The notes under the pieces are model-generated. The model was not told the origin of the DNA. It saw only the letters and a list, made by a program, of their open reading frames with translations, and did no database searches. Of a stretch of DNA of 64,000 nt, positions 19,978 to 28,855 are shown one piece after another. Where the stretch lies: the NCBI GenBank assembly GCA_963781785.1, contig CAWAHD010000002.1, positions 4,774,001-4,838,000 of the forward strand. Direction: 5' to 3'. Numbering within the stretch: position 1 is the first letter of the stretch; every line of letters begins with the position of its first letter. The position numbers and the translations under genes were made by a program. Origin of the DNA: CAWAHD01 sp963781785. GTDB taxonomy: Bacteria > Planctomycetota > Planctomycetia > Isosphaerales > Isosphaeraceae.

Positions 19978-20412
19978 ATGCTGTTTCGCCGGGACTCCGA
20001 CCAGGAGCGGAGCGAGCATATTGACATGACTCCGATGGTGGACGTCGTCTTTCAGTTGATGACGTTCATGCTGTTCTCCGTCCAGATGACGGGGGGCGAG
20101 AAGGTGGACGTGCCGCCGGCGCGGCACGGAATCGGGGTCGAGGAGACGGACGCGACCTTCTTGACCTTGACCAAGCCCGAGGGTCCAGGCGGTGAGTCAC
20201 GGCTCTTGATCGGGCTGGGCGAGGGCCCGACGGCCTCACTGGAGCAGGCTCGCCTGGCGGCTGTTGACGGTAGCAAGAAGGGTCGCATGAAGGTGATCGT
20301 GCAGGCCGACGGCGACGTCCCTCACGGCGAGATTGTCAAGGTCGTCGGCGCGCTCGCGGACGTCGAGGGGATCACCGTCCACATCGGCGTTCAGGAACCG
20401 CGCGGCAAATGA
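19978..20412 (+). CDS. ExbD/TolR family protein (small)
   Basis: A 144-residue protein with the ExbD layout: a short cytoplasmic N terminus (MLFRRDSDQERSEHI), the conserved DMTPMVDVVFQLMTFMLF helix with the proton-carrying Asp, then a periplasmic domain ending VEGITVHIGVQEPRGK. KMKVIVQADGDV-like sequence (here RMKVIVQADGDVPHGEIVKVV) matches the ExbD fold. It is the second gene of the channel operon. The next gene starts 58 bases downstream and has another ExbD domain, so the two may form a heteromer on the same channel. Confidence 0.88.
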   Translation: MLFRRDSDQERSEHIDMTPMVDVVFQLMTFMLFSVQMTGGEKVDVPPARHGIGVEETDATFLTLTKPEGPGGESRLLIGLGEGPTASLEQARLAAVDGSKKGRMKVIVQADGDVPHGEIVKVVGALADVEGITVHIGVQEPRGK

Positions 20413-20470
20413 GGCAGGCCGGCTGGTGTGCCGGCCTGGAGAGACCGGACTGCATTGTTGGAGAACGAGC

Positions 20471-21719
20471 TTGGCGAGCTGGGACGTCTTTCACGGCGAT
20501 CGCCTCGAGGTGGAGCGCGGGCTCGATGCCGGTGCGATTCGAGCGGCTTTCTCGCGCGGCGAGCTGCGCGACGACGACTTGGTTCGACCGGCGGGTACGA
20601 CGATCGCCTGGGCACGAATCGCTCAGTTCCCGGAGTTGACGCAGGCCGTGGATCGGCCGGCGGAAGCTGCCTCGCCTCCCCCTGCCCCGGTGGTCGCGGC
20701 CTCGCCTCCGCCTGCAAAGAAACGCAAACAGCCGGCGGCGCCGGAGCCTTACGTGCCGCCCGAGCCCAGCGACTTCGAGGTCCAGTCGGACGACTTCGGC
20801 GTGGCGGATCTTCCGTTTTCTCCTCCCGCGACGCTCAGGGCCTCCGAGGCCAGCGAGCTGGGTGCCGTCTCTGACGTGGCTTTCCCGGTCATCAACGACC
20901 AGCCGGCGGTCACGACTCCGGTCGCGGTCGATGCGAAGCCTTTCGAGCCGGCTCCCCCGGGCGGCTGGCTCTGGGCCGAGGAAGTTGACGAAGAGGAAGA
21001 CGACGGGGACTTCGATCGCAAGAGTGCAAACGGCGGCGCCGCGGCGTCCGGTGGGCTTGAAATCCTCGACGACGACGACGAGGAGGTCGTAGCACCACGG
21101 GGTCACTCCGACGATTCTCGATCTCGACGACCCGGCCAGCCGGGTTGCGCTTCCGGTTGCTGAGACCAAGGCCTGGGATGCGCCGATCGAGGACGAAGTG
21201 GACATGTCCTTCTCGCGCGGCGGCCCGGAGACGGTGGAGGAGCTTGACCTGGCACCCATGGTCGACGTCGCTTTCCAGTTGGTGTTGTTCTTCATGGTGA
21301 CGGCGACGACCGTTCTGTACAAGACGCTGGAGATTCCCAAGCCGACGAAAGAACAGGCGCCGACGGCGGTCACGCAGGGCCGTTCGCTGAGCGATCTAGA
21401 GGACGACTTCATCCTGGTCGAGATCGACGCAACCGGCGGCATGAAGATGGATCGGGAGCCGATCCCCGCCGACATGAACTCGCTGGTGGAGCGTCTTCGA
21501 ACGGCTCGCGAGAAGACCAACCGGAAATCGATGTTGCTCTCGGCCGACTACGCGACCAAGCATCGTGATACCGTGGTGGCGATCGACGCGGCCCACGAGA
21601 TTGGAATGGCGATCGTGATTGCGCGTCCTACGAATCCGGTCGGGCCGGCACCCACGCTCTTGTCAAAGCCGAAGGCGGCCGCTCAACCTGCCGCACCGGC
21701 AGGCGGGCCTCCGCCTTGA
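20471..21719 (+). CDS. GYF2-like domain fused to ExbD, frameshifted
   Basis: A large ExbD variant of about 416 residues. The proposed TTG start at 20471 has GGAG 7 bases upstream and begins LASWDVFHGDRLE. The first 60 residues (LDAGAIRAAFSRGELRDDD; IAQFPELTQ) resemble a GYF_2-type domain. A long acidic, Pro-rich linker follows (DEEEDDGDF, DDDDEEVV), then an ExbD unit: EELDLAPMVDVAFQLVLFFM with the conserved Asp, and a periplasmic domain MLLSADYATKHRDTVVAIDA. One extra G in the four-G run at 21099-21102 restores the frame into VTPTILDLDD. Domain order puts the linker on the cytoplasmic side, so the GYF2-like unit may sense or recruit a partner. Confidence 0.78.
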
Positions 21720-21803
21720 GATGGAATCGCCCCGCGATTGTTCTGTCCCGGCGATGACTGCGGCAAAACCGCCGAGAGGACCGGCCCCGGTCATGTCACG
21801 AAG

Positions 21804-21832
21804 TTGTCGGCGCCGGCGGCGTCTGGTAAAAT
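21804..21832 (+). promoter_or_regulatory. Promoter of tRNA-Gly
   Basis: TTGTCG at 21804-21809 and TAAAAT at 21827-21832 with a 17-base spacer, about 85 bases before the tRNA. Confidence 0.55.
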
Positions 21833-21915
21833 GCACGCGAAGATGGCGTCATCTCTCGCGGCCGTCGTTCCAGGCTCGATCGATGCGGCCCGATTGATAC
21901 CGACTCCACCCGCTC

Positions 21916-21987
<72 letters not shown>

Positions 21988-22026
21988 TTAAAAGGCACTT
22001 CTTCCCCTCACCGAAGTTGGATACAA

Positions 22027-22560
22027 ATGGATGGTCGTGCGTCCGGTAGAGGCCCAGGCCGCAGCCCGGTGGGCCCAGAGACGATCAGAGAGCAAGACAT
22101 TAACTTCCCAATTGAGGCGCCAGTGAGAACGCCGAAATCAATCAGAAATCACGTAACCGATGGATCGGCCGAAATTGCGGACACCAACGGGAGCGACCAG
22201 CCTGCCCTCGTCGAAGCCACTGATTCCGGTCCGACCTCGTTACCAAATAATCCCGCGCACTTTCTGGATGACGCGAGTCTGTCGGCGGAAGTTATGGATT
22301 TTTGCGCAGGGACTCATATCAAAGAAGACGTTGAAACGACGTTGGCACTGGCGCGCCAGTGCTTCGCCGTTGTTGGGAACGCGCGATACGAGATCATCGA
22401 AGATCCTGAGTGCCAAGAGCATTACCTTGCGATCCACGTCAATGTCTCCGATGCGCCGGAAGAGGCTTTTGCACAATCGGAATCATTCCTCGATGCGTTT
22501 GTGGCCAGCGTTGATCCCAGCAGGCAGCGTCGGATCAGTCTCGTTTATCATTCAGCGTAG
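22027..22560 (+). CDS. Island hypothetical protein, partner of the HEPN-like gene
   Basis: A 177-residue soluble protein of unknown family. The first 75 residues look disordered. The acidic C-terminal 100 residues are compact: FLDDASLSAEVMDFCAGTHI, then LALARQCFAVVGNARYEIIE, YLAIHVNVSD and ISLVYHSA. The strand-helix pattern suggests a small alpha/beta domain. No signal peptide or membrane helix is present. The true start could be further in, since the N-terminal part is poorly structured. Its stop lies 12 bases before the next gene, so the two form a co-transcribed pair inside the tRNA-bounded island. A protective role for the neighbour is possible but unproven. Confidence 0.6.
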   Translation: MDGRASGRGPGRSPVGPETIREQDINFPIEAPVRTPKSIRNHVTDGSAEIADTNGSDQPALVEATDSGPTSLPNNPAHFLDDASLSAEVMDFCAGTHIKEDVETTLALARQCFAVVGNARYEIIEDPECQEHYLAIHVNVSDAPEEAFAQSESFLDAFVASVDPSRQRRISLVYHSA

Positions 22561-22572
22561 GTGCAATGGTCC

Positions 22573-23013
22573 ATGGACCCGGAGAAGTTCCTGAGCCTGG
22601 CGCTCACGTTGAAGTGCACGCCCGGCCGTCCGGAGTTCTACCGGACGGCGATCAGCCGAGCCTACTACGGCGCCTTCAATGTTGGGGTGCAGGTCATGAC
22701 ATCGCTTGGAATTCAGCTCAGCAAGGGCGGAGGTGGCCACGGCGATTTACGGAACTGCCTGGGGGCTTGTGGTGATCCGGTTTGTTACAAGATCAGTAAC
22801 CGGCTTGCGACGCTTCACGCACGGAGAATAGCGGCTGATTATGATATGGCGTCCGGTGTCGTCGAGACTCAGAACGAAGCAGAAATAGCATGCCTTGATG
22901 CCATTGCGATCGTGAGAGACCTGAAGATGGTCAGAGACGACGTCGGCAAGGCTCGCGCGCGATCGGAACTGAAGAGAGCGGCGCGCGAAATCTTCAAACT
23001 TTCCGTGTCATAG
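22573..23013 (+). CDS. HEPN-like small helical protein
   Basis: A 146-residue, mostly helical protein. FYRTAISRAYYGAFNVGVQV strongly recalls the first helices of HEPN-domain proteins, which often read YR-x-AISRAYYAAF. LHARRIAADYDM near residue 85 matches the later R-x-x-ADYD helix seen in this branch. Many HEPN proteins are RNA-cutting toxins or nucleotidylation partners in defence modules, but I do not see a clear R-x4-6-H catalytic motif. The preferred ATG is 22573; a GTG at 22561 abuts the previous stop. Its upstream partner is not the usual MNT nucleotidyltransferase, so the pair may be a different module. Confidence 0.55.
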   Translation: MDPEKFLSLALTLKCTPGRPEFYRTAISRAYYGAFNVGVQVMTSLGIQLSKGGGGHGDLRNCLGACGDPVCYKISNRLATLHARRIAADYDMASGVVETQNEAEIACLDAIAIVRDLKMVRDDVGKARARSELKRAAREIFKLSVS

Positions 23014-23914
23014 AGTCGCGGACGCTTTGCGTCCGCGGAGATGATGATCACGGCCCACGGAATGCCTCTCCCAGCCCGCGGACAGGGGCACGTCGACTCA
23101 CGGTCTTAATTACCGAAACCGAGCTGTTGCCTCACACGAATGTTACCAACGACGATGGCCGGCCGCGCCGTATGCCCTGGTCGGTGACGCAGACCCTGAG
23201 TGAGGAGCATCATCGAGACGAGCGCGACAGAACTGGCCTTGACGATAGGACTCGAGTCCGTCGCCACTTTCCATAAGCCATCGCCACTGGGTAAGATCTT
23301 CGGACGAGGCAACACGAGTGGAAATGTAGTTGCCGCTGATCAGGCAGCGTAGGAGTTACACGTCGAGATGCTCGCAAAGTTTTTTCGACCATTCCAGCGG
23401 CTCTTTTTCGGACCGGTTTGGACGCGTCTTGACGAACTGAATCTGTCAAACCGTGGTCGCTTTGAAGCACGACTCGACCGATCGAGAATCAGCGGGAAAC
23501 CCCTTGTTTTGTAGGCTGGCGGCGAAGTTCGGCTTGACGAGTGACGCGCGTTTTCCCAAGCTGGACGTCAGGGGTTCGAATCCCCTCGCCCGCTCTCAAG
23601 TAGAATTCGCGCCGCCAAGAGGTTTTCTGCCATCTCTTCGCCTTGAGGCCCAAGCGGGATGATTCGTGACACTCTTTTACCGATCCGGGACATGGGCATC
23701 TTGGCCATGGCGAACAAACAAAATCGCACGGACAAAGCGGAATCGCGGAGCGGACATACCGGATTCGGACATGGTCAAGCTGGCGCAGCGCCCGGCGATC
23801 GATCAGGGAACCGCGCTGCCGCACGACCTGACTGATCGCCTCATTTGTCGAGATAGACCAGGGCGCACTCCGAGCTACGATGGCTCAGCAGTCCGAGCCA
23901 AAGAAAGGCCAGAA
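23014..23914. other. Gap holding the tRNA 3' copy; otherwise no recognised gene
   Basis: About 900 bases. It contains the 42-base tRNA-Gly 3' copy at 23553-23594. Open frames on either strand are short and unrecognisable. The one reading leftward through the tRNA copy is a known kind of artefact. Confidence 0.5.
23553..23594. repeat. Direct repeat of the tRNA-Gly 3' end (putative att site)
   Basis: Exact 42-base match to 21946-21987, covering the anticodon loop through to the discriminator base. The 5' half of the tRNA is absent, so this copy is not a functional tRNA. Confidence 0.9.
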
Positions 23915-24295
23915 ATGAAAGGCGCAAAGCGCACCATGTTTATCAGAGTGTTGAAAAAGAATGATAATGGGGACCACGAGGAGTGGCTCTTTAACGTCAA
24001 TCACATCTCAAAGATCCAGGTTTACTACACTTCGCAAGCCGATGACGGAACCACTCGCGTCACGGACGTAAGGACTGGCGGCAGCGATCCGTTTGCGACG
24101 CGATGCTACAGGGTCTATGTCGCCGGCGAAGTCTTGAACTTGCGAGGAAACCCGGGTGATCCGGTCATGGATGTCATCGAACAGATTTTCAAGGACTCGG
24201 TGAAGGGCGGTGGCAGAACTCGGAGCAGGACCAGGGGAGACGCCGAAGCCCCCGAGGCCCCATCGAGCGATTCGCCGGCTCCGACGTCCGAATGA
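23915..24295 (+). CDS. Small hypothetical protein
   Basis: A 126-residue soluble protein. The ATG MKGAKRTMFIRVLKK at 23915 has AGG a few bases upstream and begins where the sequence becomes protein-like. The core (NHISKIQVYYTSQADDGTTR; CYRVYVAGEVLNLRGNPGDPVMDVIEQIF, in parts) predicts a short beta-rich domain. The last 30 residues are Arg then Pro/Ser-rich and probably disordered. No family is recognised. It lies just outside the tRNA-bounded island and 170 bases before the DUF1553 operon. Confidence 0.55.
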   Translation: MKGAKRTMFIRVLKKNDNGDHEEWLFNVNHISKIQVYYTSQADDGTTRVTDVRTGGSDPFATRCYRVYVAGEVLNLRGNPGDPVMDVIEQIFKDSVKGGGRTRSRTRGDAEAPEAPSSDSPAPTSE

Positions 24296-24464
24296 CCGCC
24301 CGCAACGGCGTCGGTGGCTCTGGCCACGGATTCCAGCACCGAAAAGAGTCGGTCGACGTCCGTCCGTGCCCAGGTTCGTTCGCCTCCCTTGCCATCGCCG
24401 CATTTGCCAGCTATTCTTTGAGAACTGTTAAACATCGGGTTCCCACCGACGGAGTCCCGCTCCG

Positions 24465-27155
24465 ATGGCCCGAGTTTCCCTGTCGAGCACGTGGCGTGCG
24501 TGCGTGCTCAAGGCGATCGTTCTGAGTATACTGGTCCCCGAGGTGATTTCGGCCCGTACAGCGGGCGGCGCCGACTCCGCGCCAAGGGTCCTATTCGAGC
24601 GCAACATCTGGCCGATCATCGCAGCCAACTGTATCGGCTGCCACGGAGCCGAAAAACCCAAAGGGGGTCTTGACCTCCGATCCGTTTCTCGAATGCTCAA
24701 GGGTGGCGAGGAAGGGCCTGCCCTCGATCTGGCCGATCCCGATCGGAGCCTGCTCGTCGAGAAGATCACGCGGGGTGAGATGCCTCCCGGGAAAGCTCGA
24801 AAGCTTTCTCGCGACGAAGTGGCGAAAATCCGCGCGTGGGTGCGCTCCGGAGCGAAGGCCGAGCACCCCGAAGCCGTCCCCGCCGTTGATTTCAAGATCC
24901 GTGACCGCGATCGCCGCTTCTGGTCATTTCGCATGCTTCAGAAGCCGTTGGTGCCCAAAGTCGCGGCCGCGAACCGCGCACGCACTCCGATCGACCGGTT
25001 CCTGCTCCATCGCCTCGAGCAGAACGGGTTGTCGTTCTCGCCTGACGCCGATCGGGCGACCGTGCTCCGCAGGCTTTGCCTGGATCTCACGGGCATCCCG
25101 CCGTCACCTGATCAGATCGACTCTTTTGAAAACGATCATGAGCCGGGCGCCTACGAGCGCCTGGTCGATCGCGTGCTCGACTCGCCCCGGTTCGGCCAGC
25201 GGTGGGGCCGGCACTGGCTCGACATCGCCGGGTACGTCGATACCGTCGGCTTCGATACCGACGCGACCAACATCATCACGAGCGAAGGCAAGTGGCGCTA
25301 TCGCGATTACGTCATCGCCGCATTCAACGCCGACAAGCCCTACGACCGATTCATCACCGAGCAGATCGCCGGCGACGAGCTTCACGACTGGCGGAACACC
25401 GCGCACTGGACGCCCGAGATCCGCGAAGCGCTGATCGCCACGGGATATCTGCGAACAGCCCGCGACCTGACGCAGGAAGACGTCGGCGTCATTCCCCAGA
25501 ACTTCTTCGGGATCTTGCACGACACGCTCGAAATTGTGGGCACCGGCTTGCTGGGGCTGACGGTCAACTGCGCCCGGTGCCACGACCACAAGTTCGACCC
25601 CATTCCCCAGGAAGACTATTACCGGATGATCGCGATCTTCACCCCCGCCTATGACCCGGGCAACTGGCTGCCGGTCGTCCCGACCGAAACCAGGAAGTAC
25701 GACCGCGGGCTCGCCGACGTGTCACCGGCAGAGCGCGCCGAGCTCGAACGGCACAACGCCGCCATCGATCGCGACCTGGAAGTGCTGGGCCGGCAAGTGA
25801 ACCAGGTGCGGCAAGCTTGCCACGATCGGCTGTTCGCGACCCGGTTGAACGCACTCTCCGAGCCGATCCGGGCCGATACGAAGACCGCCCTACGCACTCC
25901 GAGAGAGAAGCGCAGCGAGGTTCAAAAGTACTTGGCTGACAAGTTCGCGTCCGCGCTGGCCGTCAAGCCGGATGAGGTGACCGCGGCTCTTCTGCCGGCG
26001 GAGAAAACAGCGGCCGCCCAGCTCGAGGCGCAGATGCGCAGCACCAAGGCGCGACGGCGAACCTGGAGCAAGATCCAGGCTCTCTACGACGTGGGGCCGC
26101 CGCCCCGATCGCATTTGCTGGTGCGCGGCAATGAACAGACGCCGGGACCGGAGGTCTCGCCAGGATACTTGCGCGCTGCTCTGCGCCTCGGGTGCCTCGA
26201 GCGCCGCGCCGCCCTCGGCCCCATCCGAACGCACCAGCGGCCGGCGGCTGGCGCTGGCGCGGTGGCTGACGCGACGGGATTCACCGGCATCGGCCCTGCT
26301 GGCGCGCGTGATGGTGAACCGGATCTGGAGCCATCTCTTCGGCGAAGGCATCGTGACGACGCCAGACAACTTCGGCATTCAGGGACAGCCGCCCACCCAT
26401 CCCGAGCTGCTCGAGTGGCTCGGCTCGGAATTCGTGGCCGGCGGCTGGCGCTTGAAACCGCTGATCCGGTTGATGGTGGTCTCGACGGCTTACCGCCAGG
26501 CGTCGCGCCGCGACGGGGCGGGCACGACTCTCGCCGCCAAGGCTCCGGAGACGATCGATCCCGCCAACCGGCTGCTCTGGAGGATGAGGCTGCGGCGGCT
26601 CGAAGGCGAGGCAGTGCGCGACGCGCTCCTGGCCACCAGCGGCGATCTCGATCAGGCGGCGGGGGGGCCGCCGATCCCGATCAAGGCGCTTCCCGATGGA
26701 ATGGTTACTGCGGCGGATGATGGCCCGGGCCGCGCGGGCGGGTCTACCGCCGGAGCGTCTATCTCACAGCCCGGCGCGCCTACAACGTGTCGCTCTTGAC
26801 CGTGTTCGACCAGCCGCAGATCGCGACCAATTGCGTCAAGCGAACGGCGTCGGCCGTTCCACTTCAGTCGCTCTTGATGATCAACGACGCATTCCTGGCC
26901 GAACAGGCCGACCACTTCGCCAGACGAGTTGAACGCGCGACCAAGAGCGGGTCTGGTACGGTCGAGCGTGCGTTTCTCCTGGCACTCGGCAGAACGCCCA
27001 ATGCCCACGAGATCAGCGTCTGCAGCGCACTCCTCGAGGCCCAGGAAAGGCTCTATCGATCCCGCGGCGATTCGCCGGCGGACTGCGCTGATCAAGCGCT
27101 AGAGCAGCTCTGCCTGACGCTGTTCAACACCAGCGAGTTCCTGTTCGCGGAATGA
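24465..27155 (+). CDS. Planctomycete cytochrome C / DUF1549 / DUF1553 (PSD1) protein, twice frameshifted
   Basis: An exported protein of about 890 residues, first gene of a complete PSD1-DUF1501 pair. After a signal peptide (ACVLKAIVLSILVPEVISA) come PSCyt1 with a haem motif (NCIGCHGAEKPKGG), DUF1549 (RRLCLDLTGIPPSPDQID; GQRWGRHWLDIAGYVDT), the NCARCHDHKFDPIPQEDYY motif, and DUF1553 (NRIWSHLFGEGIVTTPDNFG; PTHPELLEWLG; TVFDQPQ; FNTSEFLFAE). Frame changes near 26165 and 26720 are bridged by conserved sequence, so the gene is probably intact in the cell. It overlaps the next start by 4 bases (ATGA), indicating coupled translation. The substrate is unknown. Confidence 0.88.
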
Positions 27156-28702
27156 GTCGGCCCTTACGGGAGACGCTCATGTCGGTGCGAAAGATGCGAA
27201 ATTATGTGCCGGATCACCATGGGCTGTTCTTGAGGGCGGACACCCCGCCGCACGGCCGCCGGGCGTTTTTGCAACAATCGGCAATGGGATTCGGTCTGCT
27301 GCCCTTGGCTCACCTTCTCCAGCAAGAAAGTGCATCCGGAGAGTCTGACAAGCCCGCCGGAGCCAGCACGATGAATCTCGGCGCCCGGCCCGGCCACTTC
27401 AGAGCGCGCGCCCGCTCGGTGATCCTCTTGATGCAAGTCGGCGGCCCGAGCCAGATCGACTTGTTCGATCCCAAACCCGAGCTGCAAAAGCGTGACGGGC
27501 AAGTGCAGAAAGACAGCTTCGAGACGCTTCAGCCGGGAAGCGAGAACAAGAAGCTCATGGCAAGCCCGTTCACGTTTCGCCCCCATGGGCAATGCGGAAT
27601 GGAATTGTCGAGTCTCGTTCCCCACATCGGTTCGGTGGCCGACGACATCTGCCTGGTGCGCTCGATCTACAGCGACAACAACAATCATCCCCAGGCCTCG
27701 CGCTGTCTGCTCTCGGGCAAGATCTTTCCGGGGCGGCCTTCGGTCGGCTCGTGGATCAGTTATGCCCTCGGCACCGAGAACCAGAATCTGCCGGCATATG
27801 TCGTCCTGCGCGATCCGGATGGATACACCAACGGCGGCACGACGCTCTGGGAGAGTGGCTGGCTGCCGGCGATCTACCAGGGAACCGAGATCCAGTCCCG
27901 CGGAGCCGCGATTCTGGATCTGCACCCCGCAAAGGCGGTTCCCGACGGCGTCCAGCGAAACAACCTGAGAGCGCTATCGCGTCTGAACGAGGAACGGCGG
28001 ATGCTCTATCCGCACGAGTCGGAGCTCGAGGCGAGGATTCGCAATTACGAGCTGGCGGCGCGGATGCAGTTGAGCGCAGAGGCCGTGCTCGAACTCCGCG
28101 GCGAGTCATCTGCCACTCGCCGGCTGTACGGGCTCGACGACCCCACAACTGCCAATTTCGGTACGCGCTGCCTGATGGCGCGGCGGCTCGTCGAGTCTGG
28201 CGTCCGGTTCGTGCAAGTGCTGGTGCCGGTGAAATCGGGCGGGATGCCCTGGGACCATCATGAGAACATCAAGCCGGGGCTGGAAGCCATCTGCCCGCAG
28301 GTCGATCGCCCCACGGCCGGTTTGATTCGCGACCTCAAGCACCGCGGCCTGCTCGACGAAACGATCGTGATCTGGACGGGGGAGTTCGGCCGGCTGCCGA
28401 TTTCCCAGAAAGGCAGCGGCCGCGACCATAACCGCAACGCCTTCAGCCTGGTGATCGCCGGCGGGGGCTTCAAGGCCGGCCACGTGCACGGCAAGACCGA
28501 CGACCTTGGCTATCGGGCCGTCGAGAAAAGGGTGAGCTGCCCCGACCTCCTGGCGACGATCCTCAACCAGCTCGGTCTTGACCACAATCGCCTGAAGTAT
28601 GCCCACCACGGACGCGAGGAATCGCTGACCGATTCGCCGGTGACCCACGCCCGCGTGGTCACGGCGCTGCTCGAATCACCCGCCACAAGCGACCGTGGCT
28701 AG
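27152..28702 (+). CDS. DUF1501 family protein (Tat-exported)
   Basis: An intact 516-residue DUF1501 protein, partner of the preceding PSD1 gene. The Tat-like leader is RRAFLQQSAMGFGLLPLAHLL, about 45 residues in. Family blocks include ARSVILLMQVGGPSQIDLFDPKP, in two parts, then ICLVRSIYSDNNNHPQ, CLMARRLVESGVRFVQV, DETIVIWTGEFGRLP and GRDHNRNAFSLVIAGGG. The C-terminal LLATILNQLGLDHNRL matches too. The fold is sulfatase-like, but the usual formylglycine CxPxR motif is absent, so sulfatase activity should not be assumed. The ATG overlaps the PSD1 stop. It offers a clean reference for the disrupted copy at 5335-6805. Confidence 0.92.
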   Translation: MSRPLRETLMSVRKMRNYVPDHHGLFLRADTPPHGRRAFLQQSAMGFGLLPLAHLLQQESASGESDKPAGASTMNLGARPGHFRARARSVILLMQVGGPSQIDLFDPKPELQKRDGQVQKDSFETLQPGSENKKLMASPFTFRPHGQCGMELSSLVPHIGSVADDICLVRSIYSDNNNHPQASRCLLSGKIFPGRPSVGSWISYALGTENQNLPAYVVLRDPDGYTNGGTTLWESGWLPAIYQGTEIQSRGAAILDLHPAKAVPDGVQRNNLRALSRLNEERRMLYPHESELEARIRNYELAARMQLSAEAVLELRGESSATRRLYGLDDPTTANFGTRCLMARRLVESGVRFVQVLVPVKSGGMPWDHHENIKPGLEAICPQVDRPTAGLIRDLKHRGLLDETIVIWTGEFGRLPISQKGSGRDHNRNAFSLVIAGGGFKAGHVHGKTDDLGYRAVEKRVSCPDLLATILNQLGLDHNRLKYAHHGREESLTDSPVTHARVVTALLESPATSDRG

Positions 28703-28855
28703 CGTGCCAGACAGCAGAAGCAAGACTTTGAAGCCCGGCGCCATGCTCAAGCTCTGGTCTCTCGAGAGTGCCGCGGTCACAATGGGAATATCGGCCATGC
28801 CGACTTTGCCTGTCGCCTTCGGGGCGGGCTGGACTCTTCTCATCGGGTCGACTTC

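Larger units (their letters stand above)
21988..23594. mobile_element. Candidate 1.6-kb mini-island at tRNA-Gly(CCC)
   Basis: The 3' part of tRNA-Gly (21946-21987) is repeated exactly over 42 bases at 23553-23594, as expected for attL and attR of a tRNA-targeting element. Between them lie two adjacent genes (22027-22560 and 22573-23013), visibly less GC-rich than the neighbours, and about 540 bases with no convincing gene. No integrase is present, so the element would be a remnant or a satellite mobilised in trans. A plain tRNA duplication followed by decay of the 5' half is the alternative. Confidence 0.6.

Noticed and set aside
23106..23470. Short leftward frames inside the tRNA-bounded island
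   Set aside because: They match no integrase, transposase or other known family and lack start signals.
23489..23824. Leftward open frame of 111 codons across the tRNA 3' copy
   Set aside because: Its GEGIRTPDVQLGK-like segment is the known antisense translation of a tRNA, a frequent annotation artefact.
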